Below, in pieces: positions 8,847-18,498 of a stretch of 35,157 nucleotides of DNA. The notes under the pieces are model-generated. The model searched no databases. It had not been told where the DNA came from and saw only the letters and a program-made list of their open reading frames with translations. This DNA is from Clostridia bacterium (GTDB taxonomy: Bacteria; Bacillota; Clostridia; TANB77; CAG-508). Every line of letters starts with the position of its first letter. Position 1 is the first letter of the stretch. The translations under genes were made by a program, and so were the position numbers. The stretch is taken from NCBI GenBank assembly GCA_017397545.1, contig JAFQIK010000034.1, positions 1 through 35,157 on the forward strand, given 5' to 3'.

Positions 8847-8876
8847 TTGAATTTAAATGTAGTTATAAATTATAAT
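8847..8876 (+). promoter_or_regulatory. Promoter of the ParE-type toxin-antitoxin pair
   Basis: TTGAAT (8847-8852), 18 bases, TATAAT (8871-8876), about 45 bases before the first ATG. Confidence 0.55.
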
Positions 8877-8922
8877 ATAAATGAAAATGCATAAATAAGT
8901 ATAAAACAAAAGAGGTGTTAAT

Positions 8923-9159
8923 ATGATAAATAAAGAAAGAAATAATAAACTTTTTGAAGAATATAAAAGAAAAAGTTATAAAGAATTGGATGAATTAGAA
9001 AAAAATCCTAATATATCATACAATGATTATGTTATACTAAGCGTTGCAAGAGGAATAAAAGAAATAGAGGATGGGATTGAAGGTATACCAGCAGAAGAAG
9101 TATTTAAAGAATTGTTAGGAGAAAGCTATAGAGAAAATAGTATTTATGCAAACAGCTAA
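8923..9159 (+). CDS. Probable antitoxin of a RelE/ParE-type pair
   Basis: A 78-residue acidic protein with Lys/Glu-rich helical segments, read as the antitoxin because it overlaps the downstream ParE-like gene by 14 bases. Residues 35-75 (SYNDYVILSVARGIKEIEDG and then EVFKELLGE) resemble the C-terminal helix pair of small antitoxins, but I do not recognise a named family or a clear DNA-binding fold. GAGGTG lies 8 bases before the ATG. Such antitoxins normally bind the toxin and repress the operon. That is inferred from position, not from a motif. Confidence 0.6.
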   Translation: MINKERNNKLFEEYKRKSYKELDELEKNPNISYNDYVILSVARGIKEIEDGIEGIPAEEVFKELLGESYRENSIYANS

Positions 9160-9436
9160 AAGCGATTTGTTAGCTATTAAGGTATATATAGGAATGGATT
9201 CTGTTTATTATGCAGAAAAGACAGTATATGAAATTAAAAAAAGAATTGATAAATTATTAATATTTCCGTATATGGGTAGATGTGTCCCAGAATTTAATTC
9301 TAAATTAATAAGAGAATTAATATATAAATCGTATCGAATTATATATTATGTTAGTATTTCAAAAAATATTTATATCTTAAAGATTTTACATCATTCTCAA
9401 AACATTTTATATTTTAAATCTAAATTATTTCATTAA
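9146..9436 (+). CDS. RelE/ParE-family toxin
   Basis: A 96-residue protein with the ParE/RelE layout: AKSDLLAIKVYI (first helix), a long second helix, IFPYMGRCVPEF, then RELIYKSYRIIYYV and IYILKILHHSQ, the closing strands and terminal histidines of the family. ParE toxins act on gyrase and RelE toxins cleave mRNA on the ribosome. The sequence does not decide which. The start at 9146 overlaps the antitoxin end. In-frame codons upstream of the ATG read KIVF, which looks like family sequence, so translation may begin slightly earlier at a non-ATG codon (stop in frame at 9116). Confidence 0.75.
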   Translation: MQTAKSDLLAIKVYIGMDSVYYAEKTVYEIKKRIDKLLIFPYMGRCVPEFNSKLIRELIYKSYRIIYYVSISKNIYILKILHHSQNILYFKSKLFH

Positions 9437-9524
9437 AATAAATTTAAATAGCAGAAATGTATTTATGCATTTTCATTTTTTGGTAGATAAAAAAACAGAT
9501 ATATGATATTATTTATACAAATAA

Positions 9525-9577
9525 TGTAGGGGCGTTGTCGGTTAGGAATACCTGTAAGGAATACCTAACTGCGCCCT
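9525..9577 (+). repeat. Expanded small palindromic repeat
   Basis: GGGGCG and CGCCC arms of the usual unit enclose a longer insert: GTTAGG (9541-9546) and CCTAAC (9564-9569) arms, and a direct repeat AGGAATACCT (9544-9553, 9557-9566). It lies just before addA. Confidence 0.6.
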
Positions 9578-9595
9578 TAGGTAAGGAGAATTATT

Positions 9596-12500
9596 ATGCC
9601 AACTAATTGGACTTCTAATCAACTGCAAGCAATAAATAAAAAAGGTAAAAACATATTAGTTGCGGCAGCAGCACGGAAGTGGAAAAACAACAGTGCTTGT
9701 AGAAAGAATAATAAACAAAATAATAAACCAAAAAATAGATATAGATAAACTTTTAATAGTAACATTTACAAATGCAGCAGCAGCCGAAATGAGACAAAGA
9801 ATATTAGAAGCATTATATGCAAAAATAGAAGAAAATCCAGAAAATGAAAATCTTCAAAGACAGATAATATTATTAAACAAAGCAAATATTTCTACTATCC
9901 ACGCATTTTGTTTAGAAGTTATAAAAAACTATTTTTACGAAATTAATATATCATCTAATTTTAGAATAGGAGATACTCAAGAAATAGAACTTTTAAAACA
10001 AGAAACACTAGAAGAAGTTTTTGAAAATTTATACGAAGAAAATAACGAGCAGTTTATAAATCTTGTTAACACATATGGAGGATATAGAGATGATATAGAC
10101 TTAAAAGAATTAGTTTTAAAAATATACAATTATTCTCAAAGTATGCCTTTTCCAGAAGAATGGATAAATGAAGCAATAGAAAAGTTTAATTTAAAAGATA
10201 AAATAGACCAAGACTTTGCAGATACTGAATGGGGACAAATATTAGTAGAATATTTTAAGCAAGAAGTAATATCATGCATAGATGAATTAGAAACCGTAAG
10301 CGAAAAATTAAAATACGAATTAGAACTAGAAAAATATTATTCTATAATATTAGAAGATATACAAAATTTAAAAGTTTTATTAAAAGAAGAAAATACTTGG
10401 GATGATTTATATGGTGATTTATGTGTTTTAAAATTTGCAACATGGCCAAGACAAACTAAAACAGATTGTGTTTTAAAAGATAATTGTAAAGAAATAAGAG
10501 ATGGTGTAAAAGATAGAATAAAGGCTTTAGCAAAAAGAATATTTATATATTCTTCTAAAGAAGCAAATGAAGATATATACAATATGTATGTCACTCTAAA
10601 AACATTAGAAAAAGTTATATTAGAGTTTAGCAAAAAATATCAAGAAAATAAAAAAGAAAAAAATATTATAGATTTTAACGATATAGAACATTTTGCATTA
10701 AAAATTTTAGTAAAAAAAGATGATAATGGAAGTTATATTCCAACAGATGTAGCAAATAATTATAAAGAAAAATTTGTAGAAATAGCAATAGACGAGTACC
10801 AAGATAGTAACTTAGTACAAGAATACATATTAACTACAATATCAAACAATAACAATATATTTATGGTAGGAGATGTAAAGCAAAGTATATATAAATTTAG
10901 ACAGGCAAGACCAGAACTGTTTTTAGAAAAATATGATAATTATATTTTAACTCAAGATAATAAAGATCTTTGCCAAGAAGATACAAAAATACAATTATTT
11001 CAAAACTTTAGAAGTAGAAAAAATGTATTAGATCTAACTAATGTTATATTTAACAACATAATGAGTAAAAAACTAGGAGACATAGATTATAACAAAAGTG
11101 AATACTTAAATGCTACAGCAAATTATACAAAACCAGAAAACAACGAAAATGTTGCTGGAAAAGTTGAATTAAATATTATAGACCTAGCAACAGAAGAAGA
11201 CGAAGAAGAGACAGAAAATGAACTAATAGAAAAAAGCGAAATAGAAGCAAAGTTCGTGGCGAACAGAATAAAAAAACTATTTGAAGAAAATTATAATGTA
11301 TTTGATAAAAAACAAGGATACAGAAAGTTAAAATATAAAGATATTGTAATTCTACTTAGAACAACAGCTAATATAGCAAATCTTTACGAAAAAGAATTAA
11401 ACAAATTAGAAATACCAGTATTTAGTGATACAAGTTCAAGCTATTTCGAAACAGAAGAAATACAAATTGTTTTAGCACTTTTAAAAATTATAGATAATCC
11501 AAATAATGATATACCTCTTGCAACTGTGCTTAGGTCAATGATTGGTGGATTTACAGATAATGAACTAATAGAAATAAGATTAAATTCTAAAGATACTAGT
11601 TTTTACGAAGCAATGCTAAACATGTTAGAAAATGAAGAACAAGTAGATATTAGAGAAAAGGTAAAAAACTTTTTGAATACTTTAGAAAAATGGGGACAAA
11701 AACAAGAATATTTAAGTTTAGATGAATTTATATGGTATTTATATGAAACAACAGGATTTTATGATTATATAAGTACTAGTTCTAATGGAGATTTAAAGGT
11801 AGCTAATTTAAAATTACTATTTGAAAAAGCTAAAGACTATGAAAAAGCAAGTTTTAAAGGATTATACAATTTTATAAACTATGTAGATAAAATAAGTAAA
11901 TCATCAGGAGATGCCGGTTCTGCAAAATTAATTGGAGAAAACGAAGACGTAATAAGAATAATGAGTATACACAAAAGTAAAGGGTTAGAATTTCCAGTTG
12001 TATTTTTGTGTGGCACAGGAAAACAATTTAACATGCAAGATTTAAATCAAAATATTTTATTACATCAAGATATAGGACTTGGACCAAAACTTATAGATTA
12101 TGAAAGAAAGATAGAGTATAATACTTTAGCAAAAGAAGCAATTAGAATTAAATTATTAAATGAAACTTTATCAGAAGAGATGAGACTTTTATATGTAGCA
12201 TTAACAAGAGCAAAAGAAAAATTAATTATAACAGGATATGATAAGAATTTAGAAAAATCTTTATTAAATAAAGAAAATATGATTTCAGATGTAGAAAGTA
12301 AAATAAGTATTTCTAATATAAGAAAAGCAAAAACATATTTAGATTGGTTGGAATTGGTTCACTTAAAGGAAAAAGAAAATTTAAAAGAAATTTTAGAAGT
12401 CAATTTTTATAATAAAAATAAAATAAAAGATGTAGAAGCGGAAGTAAAAGAAGAAATATCATATAAGAAAAAAATTGATGAATGGAAAGTAAATGTAAAC

Positions 12501-13190
12501 AAAGAAACTTTAAATAAGGTTTGCAATTTGTTAGAGTGGAAATATAAATATGAAGAAAGTACAAAAATAGAAGGAAAAGCATCTGTAAGTAGTATTGCAA
12601 AACAAAATAAAAAAGAAATAATGGAAATAACAGCTAAACCTAAATTTTTAAATGAATCTAAAAAACTTTCTAAATCAGAAATTGGAACATTAATGCATTT
12701 AATTATGCAAAAATTAGACTTTACCAAAGAATATAATGAAACAATGGTAAAATATTTAATACAAGAATTAATTGCAATAAAAACTATTACAGAAAATGAA
12801 GCAAAATATATAGATATTAATAAAATTGTAAAATTTACAAATTCTAAAATTTACAAAGACGTAAAACAAGCAAAATATATTTATAAAGAAGAACCTTTTT
12901 ATACATATTTAACAGCAGACGAAATATATGCAAATGGAGTAAATGAAAAAATATTAGTGCAAGGAATAATAGACTTATATTATATAAACAAAAATGACGA
13001 AATTATATTAGTAGATTATAAAACAGACTATGTAGAAAAAAAGAATGAACAAGAATTAGTAGATAAATACAAAGCGCAACTTAATATTTATAAAAAAGCA
13101 ATAGAACAAGCATTAAATAAAAAAGTAAAAGAAGTATATTTATATTCTATATATTTAGATAAAGAAATTAAAGTTGTAGAGATATTGTAG
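9596..13190 (+). CDS. addA: ATP-dependent helicase/nuclease AddA, needing a +1 shift at codon 27 (CGGA)
   Basis: AddA is the helicase-nuclease subunit of AddAB, which resects double-strand breaks for recombination. Read with one +1 shift the protein is 1197 residues, normal for AddA. It has an N-terminal Q-motif region (NWTSNQLQAI), Walker A split by the shift (VAAAA then GSGKTTVLVER), EIAIDEYQDSN (Walker B), MVGDVKQSIYKFRQA, IMSIHKSKGLEFPVVFL, LLYVALTRAK and a C-terminal nuclease motif ILVDYKTD. The extra base is C9674: frame 0 meets CGG at 9674-9676, while GGA at 9675-9677 restores the family sequence. Frame 0 would stop after about 25 codons. GTAAGGAG precedes the ATG at 9596. The TAG stop (13188-13190) lies inside a palindromic repeat. 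No addB gene is adjacent, which is unusual. Confidence 0.92.
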
Positions 13191-13271
13191 GGGTCGATGC
13201 CCACATCGACCCGTTAAAAAACATCACAAATAGATGCAAATCTGTAGGGGGTGGAACTCCGTGTCCGCCCG
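13186..13271 (+). repeat. Two small palindromic repeats behind addA
   Basis: 13186-13213 (stem GGGTCGATG/CATCGACCC, loop CCCA) contains the addA stop codon. 13243-13271 has looser arms (GGGGGTGGA ... TCCGCCCG). Confidence 0.8.
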
Positions 13272-13294
13272 TTACACCTAATAATGCCTTTTTC

Positions 13295-13323
13295 TTTACA
13301 AAACTACCAAATTATAGTATAAT
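13295..13323 (+). promoter_or_regulatory. SigA-type promoter of the FxLYD-like gene
   Basis: TTTACA (13295-13300), 17 bases, TATAAT (13318-13323), 30 bases before the ATG. Confidence 0.6.
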
Positions 13324-13353
13324 TATGTAGAATTAAATAAAAGGAGAAATACT

Positions 13354-13854
13354 ATGGGAACAGTAAAAAAATTTAGAACATATTTATTAATTTTTTTAGC
13401 AACATTTTTATTTGTAGAGTTATTTACAAATATAGTAATGAAAGAAAAATTTACAGATATAACTAATTATGAAATAAATGTAACTTCACCGAAGGTAAGT
13501 GTAACAGAAAGTAAAGCATCTTATTCTAGTGGGTATATAAAAGGGAATATAACAAACGATACAGGAGAGCATATAAAAGATAAATATTTGCAATTTGATT
13601 TTTATGATAAAGATGGAATATATGTGGGAACAGAAAGTCAAGAAATAAAATATTTTAATGTAAGTGAAAAAATAAGTTTTGACATAAACTATAAATATAA
13701 AAATGTTAACAGAATAGAAATAGGTTTTGTAGATGAGATTATAAAACCTAAAAGTAATGTGCCTAGTATTTTTAATATAAATATACAAGATGAAGAATTA
13801 AAATTAGCGCTTCCAATAGCGTTGGGATTAGGATTGTGTTTAATATTACCGTAG
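13354..13854 (+). CDS. Membrane-anchored FxLYD-like hypothetical protein
   Basis: A 166-residue protein with an N-terminal membrane helix (about 8-28), an extracytoplasmic beta-rich domain (about 45-130) and a C-terminal hydrophobic segment (about 150-166). The middle (SGYIKGNITNDTGEHI, then YLQFDFYDKDGIYVGTES) follows the FxLYD pattern of a G-x-v-x-N-x-s strand and a y-D-x-x-G-x-v strand. Such domains occur in secreted Firmicute proteins of unknown role. AAAGGAG lies 7 bases before the start. It has its own promoter and no clear partner gene. Confidence 0.6.
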   Translation: MGTVKKFRTYLLIFLATFLFVELFTNIVMKEKFTDITNYEINVTSPKVSVTESKASYSSGYIKGNITNDTGEHIKDKYLQFDFYDKDGIYVGTESQEIKYFNVSEKISFDINYKYKNVNRIEIGFVDEIIKPKSNVPSIFNINIQDEELKLALPIALGLGLCLILP

Positions 13855-13882
13855 TATATAATAATAAGATAAAGGAATAGAT

Positions 13883-14002
13883 AAATTGTAATTTGGAAGT
13901 GTGAAGTGAGAGGTGGGAAGTGTGAATTAGGGAAAAGCCTACGAAGGCTATTCATAAAAGCACACCGCACACATCCCACATCACACCTCTGAATTACAAT
14001 TT
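13883..14002 (+). repeat. Long palindromic repeat, GTGTGA family, copy 2
   Basis: Same organisation as 5592-5716: outer arms AAATTGTAATTT and GAATTACAATTT, inner GTGTGAAGTGAGAGGTGGG opposite CACATCCCACATCACACC, and the loop motif CCTACGAAGG. About 80-90 percent of positions appear shared with copy 1 by eye. Confidence 0.85.
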
Positions 14003-14042
14003 ATTTTTTTGCCAAATTTATTTATTAAAATATAAAAAACAA

Positions 14043-14071
14043 TTGCTATTTTGTATTTTTTGTAATATAAT
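14043..14071 (+). promoter_or_regulatory. SigA-type promoter of mreB/mbl
   Basis: TTGCTA (14043-14048), 17 bases, TATAAT (14066-14071). Confidence 0.55.
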
Positions 14072-14129
14072 TGCAACATAAATGTAACAAAAATGTATCA
14101 TAATATAAGCAGAAAGGATAGATGCTTTT

Positions 14130-15134
14130 ATGTTTGGCTTTGGACAAGATATAGGAATAGATTTAGGAACTGCAACTGTAATTGCATATGTTAAAGGAAA
14201 GGGAATCGTTTTAAGAGAACCTTCTGTTGTTGCGGTAAATAATATTACAAATGAAGTACTAGCAGTTGGAGGAGAAGCAAGAAGAATGCTTGGTAGAACA
14301 CCTGGTAATATTGTTGCAACAAGACCTTTGAAAGATGGTGTAATATCAGATTATACTGTTACTGAAAGAATGTTAAAACATTTTATAGGAAAAATATGTG
14401 GAAAATTTGTATTTGCTCCAAGAATTATGATATGTATACCATCACAAGTAACCGAAGTCGAAAAAAAAGCAGTAATAGATGCTGCGTCACAGGCAGGAGC
14501 TAGAAGGGTATATTTAATAGAAGAACCAATAGCAGCTGCAATTGGTGCGGGAATAGATATATCTAAAGCATGCGGAAATATGGTAGTAGATATAGGCGGA
14601 GGAACAACAGATGTAGCAGTTATATCACTTGGTGGTTCTGTTGTAAGTACATCTCTAAAAGTAGCAGGAGATAAATTTGATGAAGCAATAGTTAAATATA
14701 TTAAGAAAAAACATAATGTTATGATTGGGGAAAGAACTGCAGAAGATTTAAAAGTAAATATAGGATGCGTTTTTCCAAAAATACAAGATATGGAAATGGA
14801 TATAAGAGGTAGAGATTTAATAACAGGTCTTCCAAAAACAATTACAGTAAAATCAAGTGAAATGATGGAAGCATTAGAAGAACCAGCAATGATGATAGTA
14901 GATGCTGTACATTCTACATTAGAAAGAACACCACCAGAACTTGCAGCAGATATAAGTGACAGAGGAATATACATGACAGGTGGAGGATGCTTAGTAGATG
15001 GATTAGATAAATTGCTTCAACAACAAACAGGAATAAATGTAATGATTGCAGAAGACGCAGTTAGCTGTGTTGCATTAGGAACAGGAAAAGCATTAGATAA
15101 TTTGGATACATTAGAAGGAAAAATAAGAAGATAA
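14130..15134 (+). CDS. mreB: MreB/Mbl-type bacterial actin, rod-shape protein
   Basis: An actin-like ATPase that forms membrane-associated filaments and guides lateral wall synthesis. The 334-residue protein has the phosphate-1 loop GIDLGTATVIAYVKGKGIV and an N-terminal FGFGQDI, which resembles an amphipathic membrane-binding start. It also has IEEPIAAAIGAGI, the phosphate-2 loop VVDIGGGTTDVAVISLGG and the adenosine loop MTGGGCLVDGLDKLL. Length and motifs are complete. No mreC or mreD follows, so it is more like a stand-alone Mbl or MreBH than the mreBCD copy. The paralogue cannot be decided from one window. AGAAAGGA lies upstream of the ATG. Confidence 0.93.
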   Translation: MFGFGQDIGIDLGTATVIAYVKGKGIVLREPSVVAVNNITNEVLAVGGEARRMLGRTPGNIVATRPLKDGVISDYTVTERMLKHFIGKICGKFVFAPRIMICIPSQVTEVEKKAVIDAASQAGARRVYLIEEPIAAAIGAGIDISKACGNMVVDIGGGTTDVAVISLGGSVVSTSLKVAGDKFDEAIVKYIKKKHNVMIGERTAEDLKVNIGCVFPKIQDMEMDIRGRDLITGLPKTITVKSSEMMEALEEPAMMIVDAVHSTLERTPPELAADISDRGIYMTGGGCLVDGLDKLLQQQTGINVMIAEDAVSCVALGTGKALDNLDTLEGKIRR

Positions 15135-15147
15135 AATGAGAGCGTGT

Positions 15148-15203
15148 GGACGTGAGGTCATAAAATTTCATTTTTATAAAAAATGAAATTTTTGCCTCCG
15201 TCC
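15148..15203 (+). terminator. Hairpin behind mreB, probable terminator
   Basis: An outer stem (GGACGTGAGG / CCTCCGTCC) encloses an AT stem of AAAATTTCATTTTT against AAAAATGAAATTTT with loop ATA. It could end the mreB transcript. Confidence 0.55.
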
Positions 15204-15236
15204 TAGCGATTTTTAGGAAAAATTAATTGCAAACGT

Positions 15237-15308
15237 TGTAGGGGTCGCCGCCTACGGCGACCCGAAACATTAAGAGAAAACGGGGCGCTGTGAGCAGCGA
15301 CCCCTACA
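15237..15308. repeat. Two small palindromic repeats in opposite orientation before mtaB
   Basis: 15237-15264 (plus; GGGTCGCCG/CGGCGACCC, loop CCTA) and 15281-15308 (minus; CGGGGCGCTG ... CAGCGACCCC) face each other and lie 28 bases before the mtaB start. Confidence 0.85.
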
Positions 15309-15335
15309 TATGAAAATGATTTAAAGGAGAAAAAA

Positions 15336-16686
15336 ATGAAAAAAGTAGCATTTTATACATTAGGTTGCAAAGTAAACCAATACGAAACAAATGCAATGAT
15401 AGAAAAATTTTTAGATAAAAATTATGAAATAGTGGATTTTGAAGAATTAGCAGATATTTATATAATAAATACATGTACAGTTACTAATATGTCAGATAGA
15501 AAGTCGAGACAGATAATAAGAAGAGTAAAACAAATAAATCCAAATTCGATTCTTGCTGTTACTGGATGCTATGCACAAGTAGCCTCAAAAGATTTAGAAA
15601 AAATAGAAGAAATAGATTTAATAATAGGAAATACAGAAAAGAAAGAAATTGTTAATATAATAGAAAATTATTGCAAAAAAAATGTAGGGGTCGATGCCCA
15701 CATCGACCCGAAAAACAACGCAAATACAAATTGCTATAACAAAATCAACCTAACCGACATAAATAATCAAAAAGAATTTGTAGATTTTGGAACAACTACA
15801 TATACAGAAAAAACAAGAGCAGTAATTAAAGTACAAGATGGATGCAATAATTTTTGCTCATATTGCATAATTCCTTATGCAAAAGGAAGAGTAAGAAGCC
15901 GTAAATTAGAAAGTGTAATAAAAGAAATAACTAGTATTGCTGAAAAAGGAATTAAAGAAGTTGTAATAACAGGAATTCATGTTGCATCATATGGAATAGA
16001 TTTTAAAGATAGTAATATAAGACTAATTGATTTACTAGAAGAAATAAATAAAATAGATGGAATAGAAAGAATAAGATTAGGGTCATTAGAGCCTAATCTT
16101 ATAACAGATGAATTTGTAGAAAGATTAAAAAATGTAAATAAAATATGTGACCATTTTCATTTATCACTTCAAAGTGGTTGCACAGAAACTTTAAAAAGAA
16201 TGAATAGGAAATATAGTGCAGAGGATTTTGAAAAAGTTGTAGAAAGATTAAGAAACGCATTTCCAAATGTGGCTCTTACAACAGATATTATAGTAGGGTT
16301 TCCACGGAGAAACTGAAGAAGAATTTGAAATTACATATAATTATTTAAAAAAGGTAAAATTTTATAAAATGCATGTATTTAAATATTCTCCAAGAAAAGG
16401 TACAAGAGCAGCTATAATGAAAAATCAAATAGATGGAAAAATAAAAGAAGAAAGAAGTCATAAATTAATAGAATTATCTAACAAAAATGAAAAAGAGTTT
16501 TTGGATAAATATATTAATAAAAAGGTAGAAGTACTATTTGAACAAGAAGAAAATGGATATTTTAAAGGGCACACAACTAATTATATAGTTGTAAATGCAA
16601 AAGGAAATAACCTAGAAAACAAAATAGAACAAGTGGAAGTTATAAAAGAAAATAATTTAGAATTAAATGCAATATTAATGAAATAA
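15336..16686 (+). CDS. mtaB: tRNA t6A37 methylthiotransferase MtaB, with an in-frame repeat insertion and a +1 shift at CGGA
   Basis: MtaB is a radical-SAM enzyme that makes ms2t6A37 in tRNA. With one +1 shift it is 449 residues. The N-terminal MTTase domain starts TLGCKVNQYETNAM and carries the other cluster cysteines (NTCTVTN, TGCYAQ). The radical-SAM cluster is CNNFCSYC, followed by IIPYAKGRVRSR. A C-terminal TRAM-like tail ends the protein. The extra base is C16305: CGG at 16305-16307 follows CCA, and GGA at 16306-16308 restores GFPGETEEEF. Frame 0 stops after three codons at 16316. A palindromic repeat (15683-15710) sits between the two domains and is translated as VGVDAHIDP (about 117-125). 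The start has AAAGGAG 6-7 bases upstream. Confidence 0.92.
15683..15710 (+). repeat. Small palindromic repeat inside mtaB, translated VGVDAHIDP
   Basis: Stem GGGTCGATG/CATCGACCC, loop CCCA, in frame GTA GGG. It lies in the linker between the MTTase and radical-SAM domains and is followed by an Asn-rich stretch that also looks inserted. Confidence 0.9.
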
Positions 16687-16738
16687 AAATGTAACAATTT
16701 TGAAATACAAAAGTAACGTAAATGTAACCGAAAAACTA

Positions 16739-16767
16739 TTGATAAAAAACTTTTTTTGTAGTATAAA
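16739..16767 (+). promoter_or_regulatory. SigA-type promoter of the 129-residue gene
   Basis: TTGATA (16739-16744), 17 bases, TATAAA (16762-16767), giving a leader of about 90 bases. Confidence 0.55.
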
Positions 16768-16863
16768 ATATATAAAGATTTGTAAAATAATGGCGAACGG
16801 AAAAGCTTATAAATTACAAAAGAAAAGATATGAATTTTATATCTAATAAAGGAGGAAAACAAA

Positions 16864-17253
16864 ATGGGAGAAAATCCATATAATGAAGTAACAGGAGCAG
16901 AAGAAATTGATGCTGTAAAAGGAATAGCAGATGCATTAAAAAAAGTAAATGCTATGTCAGCTGAAAAAGAAAGTGAAGGAATGGGAGAAATTAGTGGAAT
17001 AGAAGAATTTTCAAATTCTGTATCAGATACAGGATTTAAAGTAGCTAGCACTAATTTACCAGCAAAACCAAGTTTTTGGACAAAAGTAAAAAATGCATTA
17101 TTCTATGAAATAAAAGTAGAATTAACTCCATATCAACAAAAAATAGAAGATGAAATCAATGAATTTTTACATCAACCAATAACATGGAAATCAATAAAAG
17201 AGGCAGCTCTTTCAGAGGTTCCAATTACATTTAGAGGTAAAAGAATATTTTAA
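16864..17253 (+). CDS. Hypothetical protein, 129 residues
   Basis: I do not recognise a family. The N-terminal 60 residues are acidic and Gly/Ser-containing, with no signal peptide. The C-terminal half (FWTKVKNALFYEIKVELTPY, then EINEFLHQPITWKSIKEAAL) is predicted helical and basic, ending PITFRGKRIF. A strong AAAGGAGG site, its own promoter and its own terminator indicate a well-expressed single gene. It stands between mtaB and gap, unrelated in function as far as can be seen. Confidence 0.65.
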   Translation: MGENPYNEVTGAEEIDAVKGIADALKKVNAMSAEKESEGMGEISGIEEFSNSVSDTGFKVASTNLPAKPSFWTKVKNALFYEIKVELTPYQQKIEDEINEFLHQPITWKSIKEAALSEVPITFRGKRIF

Positions 17254-17265
17254 TTAGTAAAAATA

Positions 17266-17295
17266 AAAAGAACACTTGAATTGTGTTCTTTTTTG
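17266..17295 (+). terminator. Rho-independent terminator of the 129-residue gene
   Basis: AAGAACAC (17268-17275) and GTGTTCTT (17283-17290) form a perfect stem followed by a T run. Confidence 0.85.
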
Positions 17296-17367
17296 TTATA
17301 GAATACATTTTGTTGAGAATAATATAATTATATGATGTTTTTACATCGGAAAGAGAGAGGATTTAGT

Positions 17368-18381
17368 ATGTCAGTAAAAGTAGCTATTAACGGATTTGGA
17401 CGTATAGGACGTCTAGCATTTAGACAAATGTTTGGAGCAGAAGGGTACGAAATTGTTGCAATAAACGATTTAACAAGCCCAGAAATGCTTGCACATTTAT
17501 TAAAATTTGACTCTGCACAAGGAAGATATGAAAAAGCAGATACAGTAGTAGCAGGAGAAGGTTCAATAACAGTAGATGGAAAAACAATTAAAATATATGC
17601 AGAAAAAGATGCAGCTGATTTACCATGGGGAGAATTAGATGTTGATGTTGTATTAGAATGTACAGGTTTCTATACAAATAAAGAGAAAGCAGAAGCTCAT
17701 ATAAAAGCAGGAGCTAAAAAAGTAGTTATTTCAGCACCAGCTGGAAAAGATTTACCTACAGTAGTATTTGGTGTTAACGAAGATAAATTAACAGCAGATG
17801 AAACAATAATATCTGCAGCATCATGCACAACAAACTGCTTAGCACCAATGGCAAAAGCATTAAATGATTATGCACCAATTCAATCAGGTATAATGACAAC
17901 AGTTCATGCCTACACAGGAGACCAAATGTTATTAGATGGTCCACATAGAAAAGGTGATTTAAGAAGAGCAAGAGCTGCAGCTGTAAATATAGTTCCAAAT
18001 TCAACAGGAGCTGCAAAAGCAATAGGATTAGTTATTCCAGAATTAAATGGAAAATTAATAGGATCAGCACAAAGAGTTCCAGTTCCAACAGGTTCTACAA
18101 CTATATTAGTTGCAGTAGTTAAAGGAGAAAATGTAACAGTAGAAAGTATAAATGCAGCAATGAAAGCTAATTCAAGTGCATCTTTTGGATATACAGAAGA
18201 AGCTTTAGTATCTTCTGATATTATAGGAATCACATACGGTTCTTTATTTGACGCAACACAAACAATGGTAACAGAAATAGGAGAAGGATTATATCAAGTT
18301 CAAGTAGTAGCTTGGTATGATAACGAAAATTCATATACAAGCCAAATGGTAAGAACAATCAAATATTTTGCTGAATTATAA
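17368..18381 (+). CDS. gap: Glyceraldehyde-3-phosphate dehydrogenase (type I)
   Basis: It oxidises glyceraldehyde 3-phosphate to 1,3-bisphosphoglycerate with NAD in glycolysis. The 337-residue protein has the Rossmann start [17 protein letters not shown], the active-site block [17 protein letters not shown] with the catalytic Cys, HAYTGDQ with the catalytic His, the RRARAAA block and the end [13 protein letters not shown]. An earlier in-frame ATG at 17332 gives a non-family extension, and GAGAGGA upstream of 17368 supports the later start. pgk follows, as is common, but a palindromic repeat lies between them. Confidence 0.97.
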   Translation: MSVKVAINGFGRIGRLAFRQMFGAEGYEIVAINDLTSPEMLAHLLKFDSAQGRYEKADTVVAGEGSITVDGKTIKIYAEKDAADLPWGELDVDVVLECTGFYTNKEKAEAHIKAGAKKVVISAPAGKDLPTVVFGVNEDKLTADETIISAASCTTNCLAPMAKALNDYAPIQSGIMTTVHAYTGDQMLLDGPHRKGDLRRARAAAVNIVPNSTGAAKAIGLVIPELNGKLIGSAQRVPVPTGSTTILVAVVKGENVTVESINAAMKANSSASFGYTEEALVSSDIIGITYGSLFDATQTMVTEIGEGLYQVQVVAWYDNENSYTSQMVRTIKYFAEL

Positions 18382-18387
18382 TTAAAA

Positions 18388-18477
18388 GAAGTGTGAAGTG
18401 GGAAGTGAGAAGTGGGATATAGAGAATTAGAAATTGAATTCTCTATTCACACATCACACCTCGCACATCACACTTCA
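18388..18477 (+). repeat. Long palindromic repeat, GTGTGA family, short copy 3, between gap and pgk
   Basis: Left arm GAAGTGTGAAGTGGGAAGTG, right arm ending CACATCACACTTC, and an inner stem TAGAGAATT / GAATTCTCTA. It lacks the AAATTGTAATTT outer arms of copies 1 and 2. It lies in the transcribed gap-pgk spacer and could form a long RNA hairpin affecting pgk expression. Confidence 0.8.
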
Positions 18478-18498
18478 ATGTTTAATGGAGGAATTATT

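Noticed and set aside
9660-13190. addA starting at TTG 9660 as an intact frame
   Set aside because: It would begin MRQQHGSGKT and lose the conserved N-terminal segment NWTSNQLQAI and VAAAA, which is encoded in the other frame from ATG 9596 with a good ribosome site.
13486-13979. Minus-strand open frames in 13486-13979 and similar shadows elsewhere
   Set aside because: They run antisense to real genes or through palindromic repeats, with no ribosome site and no family motif.
18412-18498. N-terminal extension of Pgk
   Set aside because: The extension is translated palindromic repeat and the ribosome site sits at 18487-18491 before the family start.
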